DNA of 41,322 nt from Limivivens faecihominis (GTDB taxonomy: Bacteria; Bacillota; Clostridia; Lachnospirales; Lachnospiraceae). The translations under genes were made by a program, and so were the position numbers. The stretch is from assembly GCF_020686945.1 (NCBI RefSeq), contig NZ_JAJEPR010000027.1:1-41322 (forward strand), in the 5' to 3' direction. Numbering within the stretch: position 1 is the stretch's first letter; each line of letters opens with the position of its first letter. The notes beneath the pieces are model-generated. The model saw nothing but the letters and a program-made list of their open reading frames with translations, was not told the origin of the DNA and searched no databases. Shown here one piece after another: positions 25,915-33,502 of the stretch.

Positions 25915-25944
25915 GAGTCGGGAAACTCCCGGCTCGTCTTTTTT
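25915..25944 (+). terminator. Terminator-like hairpin at the 5' end of the mgtE leader
   Basis: GAGTCGGGA pairs with TCCCGGCTC around AAC, followed by GTCTTTTTT. It begins at the predicted transcription start. Confidence 0.55.
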
Positions 25945-25977
25945 CCAACATTTCAAAGATAAAGGCAGGTGAACAGA

Positions 25978-26055
25978 ATGGACGGTTGCGACAGTCATGG
26001 GCGAAGTAGAAATATGGAACGGGAAATGAGCGGCAGTCTGTTCTGTTCACTCTGA
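25978..26055 (+). CDS. Possible 25-codon leader ORF upstream of mgtE
   Basis: ATG at 25978 with GCAGGTGA upstream; the polar product begins MDGCDSHGRSRN and ends GSLFCSL. It is flanked by a perfect 10-bp inverted repeat, GTGAACAGAA and TTCTGTTCAC (25969-25978 and 26041-26050), so start and stop lie on opposite arms of a possible stem. A leader peptide is possible; chance is also possible. Confidence 0.25.
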   Translation: MDGCDSHGRSRNMEREMSGSLFCSL

Positions 26056-26204
26056 TATTTCCTGTTCTGTTTTCAAATTCCAAGCCTGAACATCGCTATA
26101 ACTGCAACTGTTTGTGAAGGACGAATCGTTCTTCATTTCTTTTGATGTCATGGTCGAAAGTGTTTTTTCGACAGCAGCATCTTTTTTGCGTGGGCAAATG
26201 TAAA

Positions 26205-26406
26205 GATGCCAGGGTCAAAAGGTCAAAAAGCCGTTCATGCTTGCATGATAAGGCTTTTGAACTTGAGACCCGCCAAACATGAGAAAGTAGCGATTTACGC
26301 AGTAAATCAGCGAATTTCGAATGTTTGTAGAATTGCGGGAGCTGCTTTGCAGCGGAGCAATTCGTAGGCATCAGTTGGGGGCAAAAGACCTTTTGACCCC
26401 AACATC
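26205..26406. repeat. 202-bp element with 20-bp terminal inverted repeats
   Basis: Left end GATGCCAGGGTCAAAAGGTC and right end GACCTTTTGACCCCAACATC match inversely at 17 of 20. Inside are a TTCATGCTTGCATGA core like the repeats at 27909 and 36516, and a copy of the 5893-type unit (26289-26372). No coding capacity. It sits between the putative leader and mgtE and looks like a non-autonomous composite element. Confidence 0.65.
26289..26372 (+). repeat. Dispersed intergenic repeat, copy 2
   Basis: Same unit as 5893-5978 in inverted orientation: GCGATTTACGCAGTAAATCA, GAATGTTTG, then the AATTGC/GCAATT hairpin around CTGCTTTGCAG and the end TTCGTAGGCATC. Confidence 0.7.
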
Positions 26407-26439
26407 ATGTAAAGTAAGTAGACAAAACAGGAGGGCGAA

Positions 26440-27837
26440 ATGGAAAACAACGTACAGGAAGATTACAAATCAGAAATCCTTGACATTGTCAGAAGCAACG
26501 CCTCACCGGGGATCATGCGTGATAAACTGGAAGATTATCATGAGAACGATCTGGCAGAGGTGTTTCCGGAGCTGACGATCACGGAAAGACGGAAAGTGTA
26601 CCGCATTCTCGACATTGGGATGCTTTCCGATATTTTTGAACACATTGATGAAAAACAGGCAGCTGCCTACCTCGATGAGATGGATATCAAGAAAGCGGCA
26701 GCTATCCTTTCCGGTATGGAGACAGATGCAGTCGTGGACGTTCTGCGGATGACCTCCAAAGAAAAACGGCCGGTTCTCATCGATCTCATGGATGCGGAAG
26801 CCAGAAAAGATATGGCAGTCATCGCTTCCTTCGATGACGAGGAGATCGGTAGCCGCATGACAACCAACTGCATCGTGATCCGTGAGAACCTCACGGTAAA
26901 ACAGGCCATGAGCGGCCTCATCGATCAGGCGGCAAAAAATGACAACATCTCCACAATCTTTGTGGTGACAGAGGATGGTACTTTCTATGGAGCCATCGAT
27001 CTGAAGGATCTCATCATCGCCCGGCAGGAATCCCCTCTGGAAGATCAGATCGTGACCTCCTACCCGTACGTTTACGGCCAGGAGCAGATCGATGACTGTA
27101 TCGAAAAACTGAAGGATTATTCCGAGAACTCCATTCCAGTGCTCGACAACGACAACAAGCTTCTGGGTGTCATCACCTCTCAGAGCATTGTAGAGCTGGT
27201 CGATGACGAGATGGGAGAGGACTACGCGAAGTTCGCAGGTCTGACCGCAGAGGAGGATTTGAAGGAGCCCTTAAAGGAGAGCATCAAGAAACGTCTCCCC
27301 TGGCTTCTGATACTGCTGGGCCTTGGCATGGTGGTATCCTCCGTCGTGGGCGTATTTGAGCAGGTGGTCAGCCAGCTGACCATCATCATGTGCTTCCAGT
27401 CTCTGATCCTTGACATGGCAGGTAATGTGGGTACCCAGTCCCTGGCTGTTACCATCCGTGTCCTGATGGATGAGTCCCTCACCGGCAAACAGAAGCTGGA
27501 GCTGGTATGGAAGGAAATGCGGATCGGTTTCTCCAACGGTGTGATTTTGGGAGTCCTTTCCTTCCTGATCATCGGTCTTTACATCGCGCTTTTCAAGGGC
27601 AAGACCTTCGGTTTTGCTTACGCGGTGTCCGGCTGTATCGGCCTTTCCCTGGTGCTGGCCATGGTCATTTCCGGGGCGGTGGGAACCTGCATCCCTCTGT
27701 TTTTCAAGAAGATTCATGTGGACCCGGCTGTAGCTTCCGGTCCCCTGATCACCACCATCAACGACCTGGTGGCAGTTATTTCCTACTATGGTCTCTGCGG
27801 CCTCCTGCTTGTGGGTGTCCTGCATCTGGCCGGATAA
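26440..27837 (+). CDS. mgtE: Magnesium transporter MgtE
   Basis: 465 residues. N-terminal superhelical domain (about 1-130, acidic with LAEVFPELT), paired CBS domains at about 135-255 (GSRMTTNCIVIRENLTVKQA and NDNKLLGVITSQSIVEL), then a five-helix pore domain from about 285 with DMAGNVGTQSLAVTIR and the C-terminal NDLVAVISYYG. In this family Mg2+ binding at the cytosolic domains closes the channel. AGGAGGG precedes ATG. Flanked on both sides by palindromic repeats. Confidence 0.95.
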   Translation: MENNVQEDYKSEILDIVRSNASPGIMRDKLEDYHENDLAEVFPELTITERRKVYRILDIGMLSDIFEHIDEKQAAAYLDEMDIKKAAAILSGMETDAVVDVLRMTSKEKRPVLIDLMDAEARKDMAVIASFDDEEIGSRMTTNCIVIRENLTVKQAMSGLIDQAAKNDNISTIFVVTEDGTFYGAIDLKDLIIARQESPLEDQIVTSYPYVYGQEQIDDCIEKLKDYSENSIPVLDNDNKLLGVITSQSIVELVDDEMGEDYAKFAGLTAEEDLKEPLKESIKKRLPWLLILLGLGMVVSSVVGVFEQVVSQLTIIMCFQSLILDMAGNVGTQSLAVTIRVLMDESLTGKQKLELVWKEMRIGFSNGVILGVLSFLIIGLYIALFKGKTFGFAYAVSGCIGLSLVLAMVISGAVGTCIPLFFKKIHVDPAVASGPLITTINDLVAVISYYGLCGLLLVGVLHLAG

Positions 27838-27851
27838 CTATTTATATAGGA

Positions 27852-27907
27852 AGATTTCCCGCGGATTTTGTGAAAATGCTTTCATAAAGTTCGTGGGATT
27901 TTTTTAT
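27852..27907 (+). terminator. Terminator of mgtE
   Basis: AGATTTCCCGCG and TTGTGAAA pair with TTTCATAA and CGTGGGATTT, with an internal loop, followed by TTTTT. Confidence 0.7.
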
Positions 27908-27908
27908 T

Positions 27909-28039
27909 GTTCAGAGCCAAGCAGGTTTCAATGCAAAATGCGAATCATGCTTGCATGAATGAGCACTTTTGTCTTGAAGCCTATTTGGCGGATACGCCAA
28001 ACCGACGAAATGCGTAGCATTTTGGAGGTGGCTCTGAAC
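27909..28039. repeat. Imperfect-palindrome repeat, copy 1 (131 bp)
   Basis: Ends are GTTCAGAGCCA and TGGCTCTGAAC, a perfect 11-bp inverted repeat. The core has CATGCTTGCATGAATGAGCA followed by CTTTTG, and a GGCGGATACGCC hairpin. A related element is at 36516-36644. No gene. Confidence 0.75.
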
Positions 28040-28067
28040 TTTTATGAAAAGCGTTAGGGAAGATCAG

Positions 28068-28096
28068 TTGACAATGCCAGTAAGAGTTAGTAAAAT
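28068..28096 (+). promoter_or_regulatory. Promoter of the pur cluster
   Basis: TTGACA (28068-28073), 17-bp spacer, TAAAAT (28091-28096), about 45 nt before purE. No purine riboswitch is seen in the short leader. Confidence 0.75.
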
Positions 28097-28149
28097 AACA
28101 GGATAGGAACTGAAAAAATAATATACATACTTAAAGGAGATTATGAATC

Positions 28150-28659
28150 ATGGCAAAAGTCGGTATTGTAATGGGCAGTGATTCGGATATGCCGGTTATG
28201 GCGAAAGCTGCGGATATCCTGGAAAAACTGGGAATCGATTATGAGATGACTATTATTTCTGCACACAGAGAACCGGATGAGTTTTTTGCGTATGCGAAAT
28301 CCGCTGAGAGCAAAGGCTTCAAGGTGATCATCGCGGGAGCCGGTATGGCGGCTCATCTGCCGGGAATGTGCGCGGCAATTTTCCCGATGCCGGTCATCGG
28401 TATTCCCATGCACACCACCTCTCTGGGAGGAAGAGACTCCCTTTACTCCATCGTTCAGATGCCCACAGGCATTCCGGTGGCGACGGTAGCCATTAACGGC
28501 GGAGCCAACGCAGGTATCCTGGCAGCCAAGATCCTTGCTACCTCTGATGAGGCGCTTCTTGAGAGACTGAAAGCATACTCCCAGGAGATGAAAGAGCAGG
28601 TAGTGGCCAAAGCCGAGAAGCTTGACAAGGTCGGATATAAGGAATACATGAACAAATAA
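28150..28659 (+). CDS. purE: N5-carboxyaminoimidazole ribonucleotide mutase
   Basis: Interconverts N5-CAIR and CAIR in purine synthesis; cytosolic. 169 residues. Substrate-binding motifs GSDSDMPVM (9-17), SAHREPDEF and AGMAAHLPG are present, with GIPMHTTSLGGRDSL. AAAGGAG lies upstream of ATG. First of purE-purM-purN-purD. Confidence 0.95.
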   Translation: MAKVGIVMGSDSDMPVMAKAADILEKLGIDYEMTIISAHREPDEFFAYAKSAESKGFKVIIAGAGMAAHLPGMCAAIFPMPVIGIPMHTTSLGGRDSLYSIVQMPTGIPVATVAINGGANAGILAAKILATSDEALLERLKAYSQEMKEQVVAKAEKLDKVGYKEYMNK

Positions 28660-28714
28660 TGCGAAAAGGCGTTAAGAGAAACACGAGATCAGATAAATAA
28701 GGAGGACTTTACAA

Positions 28715-29740
28715 ATGGATTACAAGAAGGCAGGCGTAGATATCGAGGCTGGCTATAAATCAGTAGAGCTTATGAAAGAGCATGTAAAGAAAACCATGCG
28801 CGAGGAAGTGCTTGGCGGGATCGGTGGATTCTCAGGTGCATTTTCCATGGACAAGTTCAAAGGCATGGAGCATCCGACGCTGGTATCCGGAACCGACGGT
28901 GTGGGTACCAAACTGAAACTGGCATTTATCATGGACAAACACGACACCGTCGGTATCGACTGTGTGGCTATGTGCGTGAACGACATTGCCTGTGCAGGCG
29001 GCGAGCCGCTGTTTTTCCTGGACTACATTGCCTGCGGCAAAAACTATCCGGAGAAAATCGCTTCCATCGTAAAAGGTGTGGCTGACGGCTGCATCCAGTC
29101 CGACGCAGCTCTGATCGGCGGCGAGACTGCCGAGATGCCGGGCTTTTATCCGGAAGATGAGTATGATCTGGCCGGCTTCGCAGTTGGCGTGGTAGATCAG
29201 AAGGATCTCATCACCGGAGCAAACATCAAAGCAGGCGATACCCTTGTCGGAATCGCATCCAGCGGCGTTCACAGCAACGGCTTTTCTCTGGTCCGCAGCG
29301 TCTTCAAGATGGACAAAGAGACTCTGGATACCTACCATGAAGAGCTTGGAAAAACCCTTGGCGAGGCCCTTCTGGCTCCGACCAAAATCTATGTAAAGAC
29401 CATGAAGAGCATCAAAAAGGCAGGCGTTACCGTAAAAGGCTGCAGCCACATCACCGGCGGCGGTTTCTACGAGAACGTTCCGCGTATGCTTCCGGAGGGC
29501 GCTCACGCTGTCATCGAGAAGAGCAGCTATGAAGTTCCGGCCATCTTCCGCATGCTCCAGAAAGAGGGAGATATCGAGGAGCATATGATGTACAATACCT
29601 TCAACATGGGTATTGGTCTGGTGCTTGCCATCGATCCGAAGGATGTAGATACCGTTCTGGAGGCTGTGAAAGCAGCAGGCGAGACTCCCTATGTCATCGG
29701 TCACATCGAGGCAGGAGAAAAAGGAGTAACCGTATGCTGA
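28715..29740 (+). CDS. purM: Phosphoribosylformylglycinamidine cyclo-ligase (AIR synthetase)
   Basis: ATP-dependent closure of FGAM to AIR. 341 residues. Motifs: GGFSGAF near 40, SGTDGVGTKLK, GGETAEMPGFY near 137, and the C-terminal HITGGGFYENVPRML. AAGGAGG precedes ATG. Its end overlaps the purN start by 7 bp. Confidence 0.95.
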   Translation: MDYKKAGVDIEAGYKSVELMKEHVKKTMREEVLGGIGGFSGAFSMDKFKGMEHPTLVSGTDGVGTKLKLAFIMDKHDTVGIDCVAMCVNDIACAGGEPLFFLDYIACGKNYPEKIASIVKGVADGCIQSDAALIGGETAEMPGFYPEDEYDLAGFAVGVVDQKDLITGANIKAGDTLVGIASSGVHSNGFSLVRSVFKMDKETLDTYHEELGKTLGEALLAPTKIYVKTMKSIKKAGVTVKGCSHITGGGFYENVPRMLPEGAHAVIEKSSYEVPAIFRMLQKEGDIEEHMMYNTFNMGIGLVLAIDPKDVDTVLEAVKAAGETPYVIGHIEAGEKGVTVC

Positions 29741-30360
29741 GAATGGCAGTCCTGGTCTCCGGCGGCGGGACCAATCTCCAGGCGATCATTGACAGCATTG
29801 GAAACGGAACCGTGACCAACGCTGAGATCGCCGTTGTAATCAGCAATAACCGCTCTGCTTACGCTCTTGAGAGGGCGAAGCAGAACGGTATCGACGCGGC
29901 TGTGGTGTCCCCGAAGGATTATGAGACCCGGGAGGCCTTCAACCGGGCTCTCCTTGAGAAAATCCAGTCCTATCAGGTGGATCTTGTGGTGCTGGCCGGC
30001 TGCCTTGTGGTCATCCCGAAGATCATGGTGGATGCCTATCCAAACCGGATCATCAACATTCATCCGTCCCTGATCCCTTCCTTCTGCGGAACCGGCTATT
30101 ATGGACTCAAGGTTCATGAGGCGGCTCTTGAGCGCGGCGTGAAGGTAACGGGAGCCACGGTACATTTCGTGGACGACGGTACGGATACCGGCCCGATCAT
30201 TCTCCAGAAGGCTGTGGAAATCAAGGACGGCGATACGCCGGAGGTTCTCCAGCGCCGTGTCATGGAGGAGGCTGAGTGGGTCATCATGCCGAAGGCCATT
30301 GATCTGATTGCAAACGGAAAAGTAAAGGTAGTGGATCACCGGACAGTGATCTCCGAATGA
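29734..30360 (+). CDS. purN: Phosphoribosylglycinamide formyltransferase
   Basis: Transfers formyl from 10-formyl-THF to GAR. 208 residues. N-terminal VSGGGTNLQAI binds phosphate; catalytic Asn108 and His110 are in INIHPSLIP, and the Asp is in VDDGTDTGPII. AGGAG lies in the end of purM. Coupled to purM; purD begins 17 bp after the stop. Confidence 0.95.
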   Translation: MLRMAVLVSGGGTNLQAIIDSIGNGTVTNAEIAVVISNNRSAYALERAKQNGIDAAVVSPKDYETREAFNRALLEKIQSYQVDLVVLAGCLVVIPKIMVDAYPNRIINIHPSLIPSFCGTGYYGLKVHEAALERGVKVTGATVHFVDDGTDTGPIILQKAVEIKDGDTPEVLQRRVMEEAEWVIMPKAIDLIANGKVKVVDHRTVISE

Positions 30361-30377
30361 TAAAGGAGCATACAAAG

Positions 30378-31649
30378 ATGAAAGTATTGATTGTTGGCAG
30401 CGGCGGCAGAGAGCATGCCATTGCCTGGAAAGTGGCTCAGAGCCCCAAAGTAGACAAGATTTACTGCGCGCCGGGAAATGCCGGTATCGCAGAGTATGCA
30501 GAATGTCTTCCTATTACAGCCATGGAGTTTGACAAGCTGGCTGCATTTGCAAAAGAAAACAGCGTAGATCTTACGATTGTGGGAATGGATGATCCTCTGG
30601 TGGGTGGTATCGTGGATACCTTTGAGGCCCAGGGCTTACGGGTTTTCGGTCCGAGAAAAAATGCGGCCATCCTGGAAGGCTCCAAAGCATTTTCCAAGGA
30701 CCTGATGAAAAAATATCAGATTCCCACAGCTGCCTATGAGACCTTCGACAGCGCGGAGGCGGCGCTCGCTTATCTGGAAAATGCTGATTTCCCCATCGTT
30801 CTCAAAGCCGACGGCCTGGCTCTCGGAAAAGGCGTTCTGATTTGCCAGAACCTCGATGAGGCAAAAGAGGGCGTCAAGGAGATCATGACCGACAAGAAAT
30901 TCGGCTCTGCCGGAAATCGTCTGGTCATCGAGGAGTTCATGACCGGCCGTGAGGTTTCCGTCCTTTCCTTCGTGGACGGCAAGACCATCAAGACCATGAC
31001 CTCCGCTCAGGACCACAAGCGGGCAGGAGACGGCGATACGGGACTGAACACCGGCGGAATGGGAACTTTTTCACCGAGCCCCTTCTATACGGATGAAGTC
31101 GATGATTTCTGCAAAAAATACATCTATCAGGCAACGGTGGATGCCATGGCAAAAGAAGGCCGTGAGTTCAAGGGAATCATTTTCTTCGGTCTGATGTTGA
31201 CGGAAAAAGGCCCGCGCGTGCTGGAGTACAACGCCCGTTTCGGCGACCCGGAGGCACAGGTGGTTCTTCCTAGGATGAAAAATGATCTGGTGGAGGTCTG
31301 CGAGGCCTGCATCGATGGAAAACTGGATGAGGTAGATCTTCAGTTTGAGGACAATGCAGCTGTCTGCGTGGTTCTTGCAAGTGAAGGTTATCCGGTGAAA
31401 TATGACAAAGGCTTGCCCATCCGCGGACTGGAAAACTTCAAGGGAAAAGAGGGATACTATGTATTCCACGCAGGAACAAAATTTGACGGAGATACGATTG
31501 TCACCAACGGCGGCCGTGTGCTGGGTGTGACGGCAAAGGGCGAAAACCTGAAAGCTGCCAGAGCCAATGCTTACGAAGCTGTCAAATGGATTGATTTTGA
31601 CAACAAGTATTATCGTCATGATATTGGAAAAGCCATCGACGAGGCTTGA
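30378..31649 (+). CDS. purD: Phosphoribosylamine-glycine ligase (GAR synthetase)
   Basis: 423 residues, ATP-grasp enzyme joining phosphoribosylamine and glycine. N-terminal VGSGGREHAIAWK, ATP-grasp segments DGLALGKGV and NTGGMGTFSPSPF, and metal site EYNARFGDPEAQ are present. Start ATG 30378 has AAAGGAGC 9 nt upstream; an in-frame ATG at 30357 lies before that site. Last pur gene in the window; the rest of the pathway is elsewhere. Confidence 0.95.
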   Translation: MKVLIVGSGGREHAIAWKVAQSPKVDKIYCAPGNAGIAEYAECLPITAMEFDKLAAFAKENSVDLTIVGMDDPLVGGIVDTFEAQGLRVFGPRKNAAILEGSKAFSKDLMKKYQIPTAAYETFDSAEAALAYLENADFPIVLKADGLALGKGVLICQNLDEAKEGVKEIMTDKKFGSAGNRLVIEEFMTGREVSVLSFVDGKTIKTMTSAQDHKRAGDGDTGLNTGGMGTFSPSPFYTDEVDDFCKKYIYQATVDAMAKEGREFKGIIFFGLMLTEKGPRVLEYNARFGDPEAQVVLPRMKNDLVEVCEACIDGKLDEVDLQFEDNAAVCVVLASEGYPVKYDKGLPIRGLENFKGKEGYYVFHAGTKFDGDTIVTNGGRVLGVTAKGENLKAARANAYEAVKWIDFDNKYYRHDIGKAIDEA

Positions 31650-31671
31650 AAGTAAGAGAGGTACAAGATTT

Positions 31672-32808
31672 ATGAACAAAACAAAGAAAAACTGGAAGGG
31701 CGCGCTGATCCTTGGCCTGATCCTTCTCTTTATGATGAGTGTCACGGCGCTGGCGTCCTCTGATAACTCTCTGTCCGCACTGAATGTGGAGAACGGAACC
31801 GTTTCTCCGGATTTTGTGTACAGCACCTGGGAGTACGACGTAAAGGTAGCACCGGGAACCACAGAACTGATCCTGAACCCCACAACATCTGATTCCAACG
31901 CTTCCGTGACTTCCATTGAGGGAACCACCCTGGACAACGGAACCGGAACCGTACTGATCACTGTCACCGCCGAGAATGGCAGCGCTTTTACCTACACACT
32001 TCATGTATCTGTGGATGAGAGCCTGGCTCCGGAGACGGAGAGTGAGACCGAGCCCGCGACGGAAGCACCGACCGAGGCGCCTACCCAGGCCGTTACCGAG
32101 ACTCCGGCTACGGAGATCACCCAGAACGAAGCTTATATCAAGCTGAACAATCAGGTAAATTCCTACAAAGAGCGTCTGGATCTCTCTATGAAGATCATTT
32201 ACGGACTGATCGCTTTCTCTGTTCTGCTTCTCTTCATCATCATCAACCAGATTCTGAGAAATAAGGATCTCAAGGATGATCTCCGCGACATGGAGGAGAT
32301 GGGAGCAAACATGGGCGGTTACGGCCAGGAAACCTACGGAGACAACGGAAACTACTATGAAGAACCCGCGAAACCCATGACCCGCAAGGAGAAAAAGCAG
32401 GTCAAGAAGGAAGAAAAACAGCGGGCGAAAGAAGAAAAACGCAATAAGAAAAAAGGCAACCAGCCCGAGCAGCAGCAAGATGCTTACCAGAACTCCGGCA
32501 ATGGAGCTTATCAGCCGGAGCAGGATGGCCGCCAGATGAATTATCAGGATCCGGCACCCCAGACCTGGCAGCAGGGACCGCAGACCTGGCAGCAGCAGCC
32601 GGTCTACCAGCAGAACCCTTACCAGCAGGCACAGCAGCCGGTTTACCAGCAGCAGAATCCTTACCAGCAGGCAGAGCCAGTAAATCAGGCTCCCCAGCAG
32701 CAGGTCCCCAGCATGGAGGAAGCCTTTGCTCCCCAAGCACAGCCGGAGAACCAGGGAGCAGCTGACGGCGAGAAAAAAGATGTAGATGTAACCATGGTCG
32801 AGCTTTGA
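31672..32808 (+). CDS. Membrane-anchored protein with cadherin-like domain and Gln-rich cytoplasmic tail
   Basis: 378 residues. Signal sequence at about 8-28 (GALILGLILLFMMSVTALAS), one cadherin-like beta-sandwich domain at about 31-118 (DNSLSALNVENGTVSP is its usual opening), a Thr/Glu/Pro linker, a transmembrane helix at about 173-195 and a basic cytosolic stretch (KKQVKKEEKQRAKEEK). The tail from about 265 is Gln/Pro/Tyr-rich with repeated YQQNPYQQ-type units. AGAGAGG precedes ATG. Not a pur enzyme although it follows purD by 22 bp. Could link the envelope to a cytosolic partner; function unknown. Confidence 0.78.
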   Translation: MNKTKKNWKGALILGLILLFMMSVTALASSDNSLSALNVENGTVSPDFVYSTWEYDVKVAPGTTELILNPTTSDSNASVTSIEGTTLDNGTGTVLITVTAENGSAFTYTLHVSVDESLAPETESETEPATEAPTEAPTQAVTETPATEITQNEAYIKLNNQVNSYKERLDLSMKIIYGLIAFSVLLLFIIINQILRNKDLKDDLRDMEEMGANMGGYGQETYGDNGNYYEEPAKPMTRKEKKQVKKEEKQRAKEEKRNKKKGNQPEQQQDAYQNSGNGAYQPEQDGRQMNYQDPAPQTWQQGPQTWQQQPVYQQNPYQQAQQPVYQQQNPYQQAEPVNQAPQQQVPSMEEAFAPQAQPENQGAADGEKKDVDVTMVEL

Positions 32809-32816
32809 TCATGAGG

Positions 32817-32843
32817 AAAAAGGAGCGAAAGCTCCTTTTTTCG
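32817..32843 (+). terminator. Intrinsic terminator
   Basis: AAAAAGGAGC pairs perfectly with GCTCCTTTTT around GAAA, followed by T. It ends the gene at 31672 and probably the pur transcript. Confidence 0.9.
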
Positions 32844-32849
32844 TGCCTA

Positions 32850-33008
32850 GTACAGTGAAAATTAAGTATCTGCTATATTGACGCAGGATGATTTCTTCAT
32901 ATGCAAGGCGGAGAAATGAGGCGTAGCGGTGGCTACGTCGATTGACGACAACGCAGCAGATGAAAAATCAGACAAGTCAATATGGCGGTTACTTAATATT
33001 TACTGTAC
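32850..33008. mobile_element. MITE-like element, complete copy (159 bp)
   Basis: Terminal inverted repeats start GTACAGTGAAAATTAAGTA on the left and end TACTTAATATTTACTGTAC on the right, extending inward with mismatches to ATATTGAC/GTCAATAT. TA flanks both ends (32848-32849, 33009-33010), consistent with a TA target duplication. No ORF of its own. A second copy is at 41244-41322, inverted. No transposase is in the window. Confidence 0.75.
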
Positions 33009-33034
33009 TATAGAAAGGCGGGCGAACTTGTATC

Positions 33035-33063
33035 TTGCAATCAGGAGGTATCTGTGCTATTAT
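33035..33063 (+). promoter_or_regulatory. Promoter of the gntR-clpC operon
   Basis: TTGCAA (33035-33040), 17-bp spacer, TATTAT (33058-33063) with extended -10 TG at 33055. It lies 26 bp downstream of the MITE-like element. Confidence 0.65.
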
Positions 33064-33116
33064 GTGTATAACAACAGAAACGAGGTGAAGCGCGGGCAAA
33101 AGTTCCGCGGTAAAAT

Positions 33117-33491
33117 ATGGTGATAAAGATTGATTTTCAAAGCGACGAGGCTCTCTATATCCAGCTTCGCAATCAGATTATTTTAGGCATCGCCACCTCC
33201 ACTTTGCGGGAGGGAGACGTGCTGCCCTCCGTGCGCCAGCTGGCTGAGGATATCGGCATCAACATGCATACGGTGAATAAGGCCTACTCCGTTTTGCGGC
33301 AGGAAGGCTTTGTGACCATCGACCGGCGTCGGGGAGCCATCGTGAGTCTGGATGTGGATAAGCTGCAGGCTTTGGATGAAATGCAGAAGAACTTAAGAGT
33401 ACTGCTGGCAAAAGGCAGATGCAAGAACATCACGAGGCAGGAAATCCACGATATGGTGGATGAAATTTTTGACGGATATGACGACAAGTAG
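33117..33491 (+). CDS. GntR-family transcriptional regulator (YtrA type)
   Basis: 124 residues. An N-terminal GntR winged helix (residues about 8-75: IDFQSDEALYIQLRNQIILG, LPSVRQLAEDIGINMHTVNKAY, DRRRGAIVS) is followed by a short helical tail of about 45 residues, the YtrA subfamily layout. The ATG has no strong ribosome binding site. It lies 11 bp before clpC in the position where ctsR or mcsAB often stands in other Firmicutes, so it may control clpC. Confidence 0.88.
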   Translation: MVIKIDFQSDEALYIQLRNQIILGIATSTLREGDVLPSVRQLAEDIGINMHTVNKAYSVLRQEGFVTIDRRRGAIVSLDVDKLQALDEMQKNLRVLLAKGRCKNITRQEIHDMVDEIFDGYDDK

Positions 33492-33502
33492 GAGGACGAT
33501 AG

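Noticed and set aside
25860..26100. M-box (ykoK) magnesium riboswitch upstream of mgtE
   Set aside because: None of the M-box conserved segments could be found; only a terminator-like hairpin and a short ORF are present.
27909..28039. Considered as part of a CRISPR-like array with 36516 and 26205
   Set aside because: The units are single, far apart, of different length and palindromic, with no spacers; no cas genes are present.
32929..33123. Open frame of 64 codons running across the MITE-like element into the gntR start
   Set aside because: It is made of the palindromic element and promoter region, has no ribosome binding site, and overlaps the gntR start in another frame.
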